In this document: positions 9,052-17,280 of the stretch, piece by piece
Layout: every line of letters starts with the position of its first letter
How positions within the stretch are numbered: the first letter of the stretch is position 1
The notes under the pieces: model-generated
Told to the model about the DNA's origin: nothing
What the model saw: the letters and a program-made list of their open reading frames with translations, nothing else
Databases searched by the model: none
Made by a program: the position numbers and the translations under genes
DNA from: Pseudaminobacter soli (ex Zhang et al. 2022)
GTDB lineage: Bacteria; Pseudomonadota; Alphaproteobacteria; Rhizobiales; Rhizobiaceae
Length of the DNA stretch: 64,000 bases
Direction of reading: 5' to 3'
Assembly (NCBI RefSeq): GCF_014595955.1
Contig: NZ_JABVCF010000014.1
Span: forward strand, 62,001 to 126,000

Positions 9052-9624
9052 ATGGCAAAATATGAGGTCGGCTATCTGGTCGGTAGCCTTGCTTCCCAAT
9101 CGATCAACCGCAAGCTGGCGCTGGCTCTTGTCAAGCTCGCTCCTCCGGACCTGGAATTCCGGGAGATACCCATCCGGGATCTGCCGCTCTACAGCTACGA
9201 CTATGACTCCAACTATCCGGAGGTGGCCAGGCAGCTCAAGCAGGCCATCGCCAATGTGGATGCGGTCCTCTTCGTCACGCCCGAATACAATCGTTCGATA
9301 CCCGGATCTCTGAAGAATGCGATCGACTGGGCAAGCAGGCCGTACGGCCAGAATGCATTCACCAGAAAACCTTCAGCGGTGATCGGAACTTCCCCGGGCG
9401 CGATCGGCACCGCTATCGGCCAGCAGCACCTGCGCAGCATCTTGGGTTTCTGCAATTCGCCCCAGATGAATGCGCCGGAAGCTTACATCCAGTTCACGCC
9501 GGGCCTGATCGACGACGATGGCGAGGTGACAGCGGATTCCACCGCCGAGTTCCTGAAAACCTATATGGCCGACTTCCGCGTCTTCATCGAACGGGTGCTT
9601 ACGGTCTTGCCGCGACAGGGCTGA
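9052..9624 (+). CDS. NAD(P)H-dependent FMN reductase (flavodoxin-like, ChrR/AzoB type)
   Basis: Flavodoxin-fold oxidoreductase of 190 residues. The FMN phosphate loop is GSLASQSINRKLA (about 11-23). The family motif FVTPEYNRSIPGSLKNAIDW lies at about 82-101, and a GTSPGAIGTAIGQQHLRSIL segment follows. Such enzymes reduce FMN, quinones, azo dyes or chromate with NADPH and protect against redox stress. The start has AAAGGATCG upstream. It is a single gene between a divergent dehydrogenase and convergent tonB. The natural acceptor is unknown. Confidence 0.92.
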   Translation: MAKYEVGYLVGSLASQSINRKLALALVKLAPPDLEFREIPIRDLPLYSYDYDSNYPEVARQLKQAIANVDAVLFVTPEYNRSIPGSLKNAIDWASRPYGQNAFTRKPSAVIGTSPGAIGTAIGQQHLRSILGFCNSPQMNAPEAYIQFTPGLIDDDGEVTADSTAEFLKTYMADFRVFIERVLTVLPRQG

Positions 9625-9708
9625 CGACAAGGCAGCAGCTAATGGAGATCTCTGCGGCCGCCACATCGCGTCACCTTACACTGCAATCCGCTCTGGGCCG
9701 CTACCCGC

Positions 9709-10737
9709 TTAGCGGAGCGAAAAACTGATCGGCACCGATAGGTCCATGCGTGATCTGGCGATCTCTGCCGGCGGGGCGGGGAGCGGTGATGCGCGGCGGA
9801 TCATGGCGAGCACTTCGCCGTCGATCTCCGCGCTGCCCGACGAACGGGTGATCCGTGCCGACAATACCCGTCCAGATGCGTCTATGGTGAACGCAAGCTG
9901 GGCAGTGCCCTCTTCCCTTCGCGAGCGCGCCGCGCGTGGATAGCGCTTGTGGCGGTTCAGATATGAAACGAGCTTCGACTGCCAGCGCGCGGGAGAGACA
10001 GCGGGTGCTTGGCGGCGTTGGATCAGCGCGGCACCGGCGCTGACCTTCGGCCGGGCCTGGCTCGCACGGGCGGAGGCTGCCTTCGCGGCAGGTGGCGGCG
10101 CTTTCTGCGCCTCCTTACGCGCCGGCCTTTCCGCTGGGGCCGACCTCTCCGCCGCACGTTCAATAGGCTCGGGCCGGGCGGTAGGCTCTGGGCGCGGCAA
10201 CGGCAGCGGAGCGTTTTTTTCCGGCGTCACCAAATCCGCCACCTCCGGCTCGGCCGGATCTTCGGCCGGCACAGCAATCTCTGCCGGCACTGGAGCCTCC
10301 TGCGGCTGCAGGACTGGATTGGGTGCGGGTGCGTCGCTGATCTTTTCCGGTACCGGTTGGGGCCCACGCTCCGGCTGCGGGGCCGGCTCTGGCTGAGGCT
10401 GCAGGGTCGGCTCCGGCTCGGGTTGAGGAATCGGCTCCGGCGCCTCGGTGATCTCGTCCGGTATCGGTTCGGGTTCCGGCTCAGCCAGCGGAGCCGGGTC
10501 GGCCGGTTCCGGGACCTCGGCGACATTCTCCTCGATCGGCTCCGGCTCGGCCGGAAGCGGCGCAAGCTCAATCGTGACGGCCTCCGGCAGGTCGCCATAC
10601 GAATCGTTCGCGTCCGCGCGATGCGCTGCCCACAAGACGCCCGCATGGAGGCCCAAGGCCGCGAGTCCGGCCACAAGCCAGCCGGCCACCTGAGGCCGCC
10701 CGATGCATGCGTCGGGCGGGATCTCCAACTCGCCCAT
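9709..10737 (-). CDS. tonB: TonB energy transducer
   Basis: Inner-membrane protein of 342 residues with a single N-terminal anchor (VAGWLVAGLAALGLHAGVLW). A very long periplasmic linker of Pro-Glu and Pro-Ala repeats (about 55-240) is followed by a C-terminal TonB domain (YLNRHKRYPRAARSRREEGT... SSGSAEIDGEVLAMIRRASP, about 265-342). It couples the ExbBD proton channel to outer-membrane receptors for iron-siderophore, haem or similar. The start ATG at 10737 is 13 bp after exbD, so the three genes form one operon. The open frame extends upstream into exbD, but the ATG at 10737 keeps the usual short cytoplasmic tail. Confidence 0.92.
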   Translation of the reverse strand: MGELEIPPDACIGRPQVAGWLVAGLAALGLHAGVLWAAHRADANDSYGDLPEAVTIELAPLPAEPEPIEENVAEVPEPADPAPLAEPEPEPIPDEITEAPEPIPQPEPEPTLQPQPEPAPQPERGPQPVPEKISDAPAPNPVLQPQEAPVPAEIAVPAEDPAEPEVADLVTPEKNAPLPLPRPEPTARPEPIERAAERSAPAERPARKEAQKAPPPAAKAASARASQARPKVSAGAALIQRRQAPAVSPARWQSKLVSYLNRHKRYPRAARSRREEGTAQLAFTIDASGRVLSARITRSSGSAEIDGEVLAMIRRASPLPAPPAEIARSRMDLSVPISFSLR

Positions 10738-10750
10738 GCCGGACCGGACC

Positions 10751-11227
10751 CTAGTCCGCTGCGCCGTCGACGGGATCACCCGACGCCGGTGCACTTGCGG
10801 CAGGTGGCGCATCCTCGAGCCCGACCAAGCCCACCTTCAGATAGCCGGCAGCACGCAGGAGGTTGATCACCTCCATCAGGTCGCCATACGCGACTGCCTT
10901 ATCGGCGCGCAGGAAGATGCGCGCCTCGCGGTTGCCTTGCGTGATGCCGTCCAGAGCGCCCCCCAGCGCCTCCCGCGCAACGCCATCGTTGCCGACCGAT
11001 AGCGCCAGATCGGCAGCAAGCGTGAGGAAAACCGGCTCGTCGGGCCGCGGCGCCGGCGTAGCTGTCGAGGCAGGCAGGTCGATATTGACGTCTACCGTCG
11101 AAAGAGGCGCCGCGACCATGAAAATGATGAGGAGCACGAGCATCACGTCGATGAACGGCGTGACATTGATCTCGTGGGTCTCCACGAGATCGTCGCCTTC
11201 GCTGCCCCTGATGAGGGATTTTGCCAT
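10751..11227 (-). CDS. exbD: Biopolymer transport protein ExbD
   Basis: Protein of 158 residues with the ExbD signature THEINVTPFIDVMLVLLIIFM, which carries the essential membrane Asp of the proton channel (near residue 27). A periplasmic domain follows (IFLRADKAVAYGDLMEVINL). The C-terminus carries an Ala/Pro-rich tail (APPAASAPASGDP) longer than in most homologues. It begins 4 bp after exbB and is followed by tonB, so co-expression and assembly with both are expected. Confidence 0.94.
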   Translation of the reverse strand: MAKSLIRGSEGDDLVETHEINVTPFIDVMLVLLIIFMVAAPLSTVDVNIDLPASTATPAPRPDEPVFLTLAADLALSVGNDGVAREALGGALDGITQGNREARIFLRADKAVAYGDLMEVINLLRAAGYLKVGLVGLEDAPPAASAPASGDPVDGAAD

Positions 11228-11231
11228 GGCC

Positions 11232-12071
11232 CTACTCCGTCGCCCGATGGGTCTGGACTAGGGCCGCCGCGCGGCGATCGAGGTCGCGGCTGACCAGCCG
11301 TTCGACAGCCGCCGACGCATCCGCCAGCATGTGTCGATAACCAGTCACGGAACGTGCGAAGGCATTGTAGAGGACGACGGCGGGAATGGCGGCGAACAGG
11401 CCGAGCGCGGTGGCCAGCAGGGCCTCGGCGATGCCCGGTGCGACGACGGCAAGGTTTGTCGTCTGCGTCTCAGCAATGCCGACGAAGGCGTTCATGATGC
11501 CCCAGACGGTTCCGAAAAGGCCGACGAATGGCGCGGTCGACCCGATTGTGGCAAGCAAGCCCGTGCCGCGGCTGAGTTGGCGTCCAGCCTGGGCCTCGAG
11601 TCGGGAAAGGCGCGAGGTCACGCGCTCCTTCAACCCGACGCCACCGGCATGCTCGACCGCATCGGCCGAGATAGTCATCTCGTCAGCCGCAGCCCTGACC
11701 AGCGATGGTCCCGCGCCGCGAAAAGGCTCGAGTGCAGCCTGCGCGTCGGACAGGTTCCGTGCCGCGGCCATCGCACCCAGCGCGCGGCGCAGCCGCAGCC
11801 GAGCAACCGCGATCTCAAATACCTTCACGAGCCAGATGGTGCAGGTAAGCACCGAGGCACAGAGGAGCCCGACCATCACCGTCTTCACGACGATGTCGGC
11901 CGCCATGAACATACCCCACGGAGAGAGGTCGTGTGGGAGGACCGCATCGGCCGGCTGAGCCATCGCGCGACCGGCGATCAAAAGCAGCGGAGTAGCCGTC
12001 ACCGATGCCCGCACGCGTCCGACCGACTTCCGCAAGACCGGGTTGTGGTGCGCGCTGTCGCCGATCCGCAT
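11232..12071 (-). CDS. exbB: Biopolymer transport protein ExbB (MotA/TolQ/ExbB)
   Basis: Proton-channel subunit of 279 residues with an N-terminal hydrophobic stretch containing a putative cleavage site ([11 protein letters not shown]) as in rhizobial ExbB, a membrane segment at about 55-78, a cytoplasmic helical part, and the conserved pair [20 protein letters not shown] and [20 protein letters not shown]. The ATG at 12071 has a GAGGGGAT ribosome site; ten codons further upstream is a weaker alternative. A TGA-N9-TCA iron operator lies 40 bp upstream, so iron-limited expression through RirA is likely. Confidence 0.93.
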   Translation of the reverse strand: MRIGDSAHHNPVLRKSVGRVRASVTATPLLLIAGRAMAQPADAVLPHDLSPWGMFMAADIVVKTVMVGLLCASVLTCTIWLVKVFEIAVARLRLRRALGAMAAARNLSDAQAALEPFRGAGPSLVRAAADEMTISADAVEHAGGVGLKERVTSRLSRLEAQAGRQLSRGTGLLATIGSTAPFVGLFGTVWGIMNAFVGIAETQTTNLAVVAPGIAEALLATALGLFAAIPAVVLYNAFARSVTGYRHMLADASAAVERLVSRDLDRRAAALVQTHRATE

Positions 12072-12110
12072 GCTATCCCCTCGTCTACTCTCACCGTCCA
12101 CATATTAAGT

Positions 12111-12125
12111 TGAATAATAGAGTCA
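12111..12125 (-). promoter_or_regulatory. Putative RirA iron-responsive operator (IRO box) of exbB-exbD-tonB
   Basis: TGA-ATAATAGAG-TCA fits the TGA-N9-TCA iron-responsive operator of rhizobia, and the flanking bases extend it to TTGA-N9-TCAA. It lies in an AT-rich patch 40 bp upstream of exbB. On the minus strand TTGACT within it could also serve as a -35 element, which would allow repression by occlusion. The consensus is short, so this rests on position and gene function. Confidence 0.6.
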
Positions 12126-12397
12126 AGTTATATCGAAATTCGACAAAGGCGAGTCCCCGACATGATTGCACCGCAGGCAGTGCCCCTTCGGATCCGGGTT
12201 GGAAGTCAAGACGCCGCCCTCTTCCCTCGTACTCCGTATGCTTGACCGTATGCTTGACTGCGAAATGGACCACGCCGCCGGCCGCTCCGGAAACCATAGG
12301 AGTTCGCCACTGGCCGGCGCACCACGTCCACCTGCCGCACCAGCAGCGGGTCGATCGAGAATTCGGCTAGAAGGGACGGGCCAGGGAGGTCCTTGCA

Positions 12398-12416
12398 GCT
12401 ACGGTAACTTACCGCC
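12398..12416 (+). promoter_or_regulatory. GTAA-C-TTAC motif, copy 1
   Basis: GCTACGGTAACTTACCGCC, one of four closely similar 19-bp sites in intergenic DNA of this window. The core GTAACTTAC is a dyad. CTTGATA follows 6 bp downstream. The next gene rightward is the AI-2E permease, 240 bp away. The bound factor is unknown. Confidence 0.5.
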
Positions 12417-12654
12417 ATGTGCTTGATAAAGGCCGGCCTAGGCCGGATGAGTATCGTTCCGAATGCTTAAACCGGGCCGGCGCACTTGGGGTCGGGAGAT
12501 TTGCGCCAACAGTACGAGACGATCGCTCATCGGAACAGGAAGGCCGAGATGGAAAGCGTCACGCGACGCGCCTCGTATCACGAGCCTGGCGCGGCTTGGC
12601 GAGCGCTAGTCGCTGCCGAGTCCCCTAGAGCCAGTATGGCCGCCGCATAGGCCC

Positions 12655-13815
12655 ATGATCGAAAAGCCCGCCAAGCCTCAAATCAGGCGCGCTGGGTTCG
12701 CGGATAAGAGTTCGCCGGACAAATCGAACGCTGCCGGTCTCTCAGGCAGCGTGGAAAGCCATCAAGATCTCGGCCGGATAACGCTTACCGTCCTTTTCAT
12801 CGTCGGCCTTCTAGTCGGCAGTCTCTGGATCATTCTGCCTTTGCTGCCGGCTATCCTGTGGGCGAGTACCCTGGTGCTCGCGACTTGGCCCCTTCTAAAG
12901 GAAGCCGAGCACCTTGCGGGGGGCCGGCGCTGGGTGGCCGTGGTCTTGATGACGGCGGGAACCCTGCTGATGCTCGTTCTGCCTCTCTGGCTGGCAATCA
13001 GCGTGCTTCTGTCCAACATGGACGTGCTTGGCCGAATTGCGGAGAACATGCTCTCCCTGCGGGTGCCTGCTCCGCCTGACTGGCTGGCCTCCGTTCCGAT
13101 CGTCGGCCAAGGACTTGCCGACGGGTGGAGGAAACTGGCGTCGGCCGGATTGAGCGAATTCGCTCCCAAGCTCGCCCCCTATGCCAGAACCCTGACACTG
13201 TGGCTCGGCAGTACTGTCGGGAGTCTCGGCGCGGTTCTCCTACAGTTCCTTCTGACGACCATCATCGCCGCAATCCTCTACGCCAAGGGTGAAGCCGCCG
13301 GCGCAACCGCCCTGCTCTTCGGCCGGCGCCTTGCGGGCGAGCGTGGCGAGAAGGCCGTTGTCCTGGCGGGTCAAGCGATCCGCAGCGTGGCGTTGGGGAT
13401 CGTCGTGACCGCCTTCGCACAAAGTATCATCGGAGGAATCGGCCTGTGGCTGGTCGGCATGCCGCTGGCGGCCCTGCTGACGGCGCTCATGTTCGTCCTG
13501 TGTTTGATCCAGATCGGCCCCGCGCTCGTGCTCTTCCCCGCGGTTGTTTGGATGTACTATGCGGGCGACGCGCTCTGGGCGACGGTTCTGCTCGGATTTT
13601 CGATCGTGGCTTGCACCATCGATCAGGTGATCCGCCCGATCCTGATAAGGCGTGGCGCGGATCTGCCTATATTGCTCATCGTGGCCGGTGTCATCGGAGG
13701 TCTGATCGCCTTTGGCATCCTGGGCATATTCATTGGCCCGACCATTCTGGCGGTCGCCTATACGCTCCTCAATGCCTGGATGGGCGAAGCCGTCACGCGC
13801 CATTCCGACCAATGA
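12655..13815 (+). CDS. AI-2E family (YdiK/PerM-type) membrane permease
   Basis: Polytopic membrane protein of 386 residues. A hydrophilic N-terminal tail (about 1-40) is followed by seven or eight membrane segments with the family pattern: LPAILWASTLVLATWPLL in the first pair, a large extramembrane loop (about 120-180), VALGIVVTAFAQSIIGGIGL, and PILIRRGADLPILLIVAGVIGGL...GILGIFIGPTILAVAYTLL. The family covers AI-2 exporters, Na+/H+ antiporters and uncharacterised PerM proteins, so the substrate is open. A copy of the shared GTAA-C-TTAC motif lies upstream. The ribosome site before ATG 12655 is poor. Confidence 0.85.
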   Translation: MIEKPAKPQIRRAGFADKSSPDKSNAAGLSGSVESHQDLGRITLTVLFIVGLLVGSLWIILPLLPAILWASTLVLATWPLLKEAEHLAGGRRWVAVVLMTAGTLLMLVLPLWLAISVLLSNMDVLGRIAENMLSLRVPAPPDWLASVPIVGQGLADGWRKLASAGLSEFAPKLAPYARTLTLWLGSTVGSLGAVLLQFLLTTIIAAILYAKGEAAGATALLFGRRLAGERGEKAVVLAGQAIRSVALGIVVTAFAQSIIGGIGLWLVGMPLAALLTALMFVLCLIQIGPALVLFPAVVWMYYAGDALWATVLLGFSIVACTIDQVIRPILIRRGADLPILLIVAGVIGGLIAFGILGIFIGPTILAVAYTLLNAWMGEAVTRHSDQ

Positions 13816-13866
13816 CGCGGCGCCCGGCCGGCAACCGCCACGATGCGCAAGAAAATCTGAGCTTCG

Positions 13867-13885
13867 CCTACAGTAACTTACTTGC
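13867..13885 (+). promoter_or_regulatory. GTAA-C-TTAC motif, copy 2
   Basis: CCTACAGTAACTTACTTGC, 67 bp before the small gene at 13953. It is the most divergent of the four copies but keeps the GTAACTTAC core and the CTAC prefix. Confidence 0.5.
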
Positions 13886-13952
13886 GCTGGGTGCAGTAGG
13901 CTCGCAGTAGAAAGGCCTGTGACCGGCAGATCGAAGCTGATCGGAAACTGCC

Positions 13953-14216
13953 ATGAACCAGCGCAGGTCGATGCCGATTACCTCCGTCATGCTCCGGTTC
14001 GTGGATGCGGCTGAACTGATCAAGGCGCGCAGCGCCTCCGACGAGGCTTTCCGGGATCTTTGCGAGGACTACCGACTCGCACGCGAGACCTTGACGAAGT
14101 TGAGGAAGACCAGGCCGAGACGGCCGGCAGAAATCGCCGAGTACAAGACCATGGTGGCGGAGCTGGAGGACGAGATAATCCAGCGGCTCATCGGTGCCGA
14201 CGAGCAGAGCGGGTAG
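13953..14216 (+). CDS. Small conserved-looking protein of unknown function
   Basis: Protein of 87 residues that I do not recognise. After a short N-terminal strand (ITSVMLRFVDA) it is almost wholly helical and charged: two helices (SDEAFRDLCEDYRLARETLTK and AEIAEYKTMVAELEDEIIQRL) joined by a basic turn RKTRPRRPA, suggesting a helical hairpin. No signal peptide or membrane segment is seen. It follows a copy of the GTAA-C-TTAC motif and precedes the membrane/HlyD pair by about 90 bp, so it may share their transcript. A second ATG six codons in (MPITSV) is possible. Confidence 0.65.
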   Translation: MNQRRSMPITSVMLRFVDAAELIKARSASDEAFRDLCEDYRLARETLTKLRKTRPRRPAEIAEYKTMVAELEDEIIQRLIGADEQSG

Positions 14217-14308
14217 GGCATCCCTCGGCAGGCGAGTGACAAAAATCCCTCCGGCCAAGTCCGCGATGGGACGATACGACCGAACAGCCTCACATGGAGT
14301 ACATGGTG

Positions 14309-14869
14309 ATGGCGAACACAATCCACCCCGGAGCACCACACCATTTGCCGCCGTTCATCACGGCGCCGGGCGAGACCGACTGGTTCTACAACGGATCCGT
14401 TATCTTCATTGTTGTCTTGGTCCTGGCGCTTGGCAGTCTGTACTTCCGGCTACACGCGCTGCCGGAACGACTCGCGCATAAGAATCCCAACAAGGTGCAG
14501 TTCGAGATCGTGGCCGTCCTGGCGCTGCTCGCACTCTTCACCCACAACACGCTCTATTGGGTGGCCGCCCTGCTGCTCGCATTCGTGCGGTTCCCCGATT
14601 TCGCCACCCCTCTCACCGCAATGGCCGAATCGCTTGCCCGGCTGGCAAGCGGGCGCAGAGTTCGCGACGTCGAGGGGGCTCCCGCCGCCAAGAACGAGGG
14701 CACGCCGGTCCCGGTCGACATCAAGGAAGCCAGCCCAAGCGAGGAGTTCCCATGGTCAGCCGCGCAGTTGGGGCCCCCTCCCCCAGAACCAAGTCCTGCT
14801 TTGGACAGCGAGGGACATGACCAAGAAGCTACCTCGCCCATGAAGCAGCAGATTCCGGAAAAGGCATGA
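14309..14869 (+). CDS. Small inner-membrane partner of an HlyD-type protein
   Basis: Membrane protein of 186 residues. The first part (HPGAPHHLPPFITAPGETDW) precedes two membrane segments (about 24-44 and 63-88; FEIVAVLALLALFTHNTLYW). The C-terminal half is polar and Pro-rich (GPPPPEPSPALDSEG) and probably disordered. Genes like this commonly sit directly before an HlyD-type gene, as here (3 bp gap), so the two products probably act together in the inner membrane. The ATG at 14309 is chosen because GGAG lies 9 bp upstream; in-frame ATGs at 14294 and 14303 would add a few residues. Confidence 0.7.
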   Translation: MANTIHPGAPHHLPPFITAPGETDWFYNGSVIFIVVLVLALGSLYFRLHALPERLAHKNPNKVQFEIVAVLALLALFTHNTLYWVAALLLAFVRFPDFATPLTAMAESLARLASGRRVRDVEGAPAAKNEGTPVPVDIKEASPSEEFPWSAAQLGPPPPEPSPALDSEGHDQEATSPMKQQIPEKA

Positions 14870-14872
14870 GCC

Positions 14873-16108
14873 ATGATCGAATTGCTGCTTTGCTCGATGG
14901 TGACCATCCTTCCCGATTTCTTGTATCGGCGGTTTGTTCAGGGAAAGAGACTGGGACGGGAAATCACGCTCTACTCGGTCTGGTTCGAACTGCGCTACGG
15001 CATCACCGCCTGCCTGGCCCTGACGGTCACGCTGATAACATTGATCCTCTACTTCCATCCTTCCACATCCAGTGCCGTTGCCTTCTACCGAACAGTACCT
15101 GTGGTGTCTGAAGGGAACGGCCGCGTCGACGAGGTGTTCGTCAACGTCCGCGACACGGTGAAGGCGGGTCAGGCCATCTTCAAGCTGGACAGTTCCAAAC
15201 AGCAAGCCGAGTTCGAAACCGCCCGGAGGAAGCTTTCGGAAATCGACGCCCAGATGGTATCCGCGAAGACCCAGATCGTGGTCTCCGAGGCGCAAATCCA
15301 GGAAGCGCAAAGCGCTTATCAGCAGGCCCAGGACGAACTTCAGATGAAGACGGAACTGCGCCAACGGAACTCCCCCTCCGTGTCGGAGCGGGAGATCGAA
15401 AGACTCCAGAACGCCGTGAACGGAAGACAGGCTGCCGTTGCGGGGGCCATGGCGAGCAAGGAAACCATCGCGACCCAGATCTCGACGGTTCTGCCCGCTC
15501 AGAGGGCCAGCGCCGAAGCCCAACTCGAGGAGGCGCAGGTCGCGCTCGACAAGACGACGATACGCGCCGGGATTGATGGAACTCTTGAGCAGTTCACGCT
15601 TCGCAAGGGCGACGTCGTCAACCCGCTCCTGCGTCCGGCAGGTGTACTCATCCCCTTGGAGGCGGGGCGATGGGGACTGGTGGCCGGGTTCCATCAACTT
15701 GAAGCGCAGGTCATGCGGCCCGGCATGCTCGCCGAGGTAACCTGCATCTCCAAGCCGATGACGATCATCCCCATGATCGTGACGCAGGTTCAGGATCTGA
15801 TCGCAGCCGGCCAAGTCCGGGCAGGCGAACAACTGCTGGATCCGCGGCAAGTGACGGCGCCCGGCACAATCACAGTCTATCTGGAGCCGCTCTTCGACGA
15901 CGGTTTTGAAGGGATCCCTCCGGGGAGCAGTTGCATCGCCAACGCCTATACGAGCAATCACGACCAACTGGACAATGAAGATCTGGGTACCCTCAAGCGG
16001 GCTTACCTACATCTCATCGACACGGTCGGCATCGTGCACGCCATCGTGCTGAGGATCCAGGCCCTGCTCCTGCCGGTTCAAACGCTTATCTTCTCGGGTG
16101 GGCATTGA
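14873..16108 (+). CDS. HlyD-family membrane fusion protein
   Basis: Periplasmic adaptor of 411 residues. An N-terminal membrane anchor (about 44-64, CLALTVTLITLILYF) is preceded by a cytoplasmic stretch. A biotinyl-lipoyl half (VSEGNGRVDEVFVNVRDTVKAGQAIFKLD) leads into a long coiled coil (about 105-220), then the second half (ALDKTTIRAGIDGTLEQFTLRKGDVV) and a beta-barrel domain (GMLAEVTCISKP). The C-terminus (VHAIVLRIQALLLPVQTLIF) is hydrophobic and may contact the membrane again. No ABC or RND pump is adjacent, only the small membrane protein upstream, so this is an orphan adaptor system resembling YibH/EmrA types. Cargo unknown. Confidence 0.85.
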   Translation: MIELLLCSMVTILPDFLYRRFVQGKRLGREITLYSVWFELRYGITACLALTVTLITLILYFHPSTSSAVAFYRTVPVVSEGNGRVDEVFVNVRDTVKAGQAIFKLDSSKQQAEFETARRKLSEIDAQMVSAKTQIVVSEAQIQEAQSAYQQAQDELQMKTELRQRNSPSVSEREIERLQNAVNGRQAAVAGAMASKETIATQISTVLPAQRASAEAQLEEAQVALDKTTIRAGIDGTLEQFTLRKGDVVNPLLRPAGVLIPLEAGRWGLVAGFHQLEAQVMRPGMLAEVTCISKPMTIIPMIVTQVQDLIAAGQVRAGEQLLDPRQVTAPGTITVYLEPLFDDGFEGIPPGSSCIANAYTSNHDQLDNEDLGTLKRAYLHLIDTVGIVHAIVLRIQALLLPVQTLIFSGGH

Positions 16109-16159
16109 GGTTCTGTGAAATGTTAGGCGTGGGGCGCCACATTCTTCACTGTTGGCCTC

Positions 16160-16330
16160 GTGTATTCGACGCAGGTCGGGCAACCGCTCTCCAGCGTCGA
16201 ATGCCTCAAAAAGGACACTGCACAACAATACAACTGGAGCGCGCTGGTAACAGGCGAGGCCTTGCGCCAATCTAGGGAAGTCAATGCCGTTCGTATGCTG
16301 GTCTCGTACTTTGCATTGGACTGCACATGA
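16160..16330 (+). CDS. Possible small gene overlapping the start of the cyclase-like regulator
   Basis: Open frame of 56 residues from a GTG. It reads as protein-like in the middle and end (CLKKDTAQQYNWSALVTGE, SREVNAVRMLVSYFALDC) and its TGA overlaps the next ATG in an ATGA arrangement typical of coupled genes. Against it: no ribosome site before the GTG and no ATG except near the end. The frame is open back to about 16130, so it could also be the remnant of a longer gene. Confidence 0.25.
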   Translation: MYSTQVGQPLSSVECLKKDTAQQYNWSALVTGEALRQSREVNAVRMLVSYFALDCT

Positions 16331-17280
16331 GTACAATAAAGTCAGATTGCTCCCTTCCCACACACGCGAACTGCACTCCAGTCGAGTTCCTGGCCGATCC
16401 TGCTGACGGTCGTTCCGCGTCTGCGCAAGCTCGAGCCGAACTACGACGGTTGATCGGGTCGAACGCGTTCGATGCGTCCGAGCGCAATCGGCGCTTCCTC
16501 GAATATGTCGTGGAAGAGACCTTGGCCGGAAGGGCCGAGCGCATCAAGGCCTACAACGTCGCGACCGAAGTGTTCGGTCGCGACGTAAACTTCGATCCCC
16601 AACTGGATCCCGTCGTTCGGATGGAGGCGAGGCGTTTGCGCACGTCTCTTGAGCGATATTACCTGACAGAGGGCAAGCGGAGTGAGCTTAGGATATCACT
16701 GCCCAAGGGCGGGTATGTTCCTGAATTCCTGAGCACAAAGACCATGCTTGATGCCACGGACTCGATCTCGTGGGAGCCGGGCCCGGCACCTGCATCGTCC
16801 GGCCAAGGCTCCGTTGTCATCGACGTGCTGCCATTCGAGGCCGAGGGCGACCTGACGACGTTCTGTAATCTGGGCCACGGTTTCAGAAACCAGATAATAG
16901 TCGCCTTGAATCGGATCCCTGAGATACAGGTACTTTGTGTCGCGCCAGGGAACGAGACGCCTGGCGCATTTGCTGTCAGCGATCATGACACGCGCCTGAC
17001 GCTCAGGGGAAGCGCCGCGCTTTTTGCAGGCAACTTGAACGTGACAGCACTGCTGTCGCGCTCTCATACAGGTGAACTAGTTTGGGGCGAGACCTTTCGG
17101 CGCGAATTCGATCCGCGCGGTCTCCTCGATGCGCGTGACGAGCTTGCGGATCGGCTGGTTCGGGCAATGACGGGACCGAAAGGACCTTTGTTCGAAACGG
17201 TAGCAAGCAACAAGCCGCCGAGACCCGATGCTGAACTTGTTCCGTCGCTGGTTCTTCTGCTTCGACGGGATGGGCGCTAG
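16327..17280 (+). CDS. Cyclase-like transcription-regulator domain protein, truncated form
   Basis: Protein of 317 residues. Its N-terminal third (about 35-135: LRRLIGSNAFDASERNRRFL, VVEETLAGRAERIKAYNVAT, DPQLDPVVRMEARRLRTSLE, LPKGGYVPEF) is the winged-helix-like module found in rhizobial proteins often labelled adenylate cyclase or CadC-like. The second part (about 160-290) resembles the TolB-like beta domain that usually follows (VIDVLPFEAEGDLTTFCNLG; TGELVWGETFRREF). Full-length relatives, as I recall them, continue with TPR repeats to 500-600 residues; here the frame stops at 317 without any TPR. No catalytic cyclase domain is present. Regulatory target unknown. Confidence 0.7.
   Translation: MSTIKSDCSLPTHANCTPVEFLADPADGRSASAQARAELRRLIGSNAFDASERNRRFLEYVVEETLAGRAERIKAYNVATEVFGRDVNFDPQLDPVVRMEARRLRTSLERYYLTEGKRSELRISLPKGGYVPEFLSTKTMLDATDSISWEPGPAPASSGQGSVVIDVLPFEAEGDLTTFCNLGHGFRNQIIVALNRIPEIQVLCVAPGNETPGAFAVSDHDTRLTLRGSAALFAGNLNVTALLSRSHTGELVWGETFRREFDPRGLLDARDELADRLVRAMTGPKGPLFETVASNKPPRPDAELVPSLVLLLRRDGR

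Larger units (their letters stand above)
12072..12654. other. Intergenic region between exbB and the AI-2E permease
   Basis: About 580 bp without a convincing gene. It holds the IRO box (12111-12125), a 12-bp unit CCGTATGCTTGA repeated twice in tandem (12234-12257), a copy of the GTAA-C-TTAC motif (12398-12416), and a 14-bp perfect palindrome CCGGCCTAGGCCGG (12433-12446) just downstream of it. Open frames of 60-86 codons on both strands lack ribosome sites and read as noncoding. Confidence 0.5.

Noticed and set aside
16327-17280. Calling the 16.3 kb gene an adenylate cyclase
   Set aside because: Only the N-terminal module shared with proteins so labelled is present; there is no class III catalytic domain.
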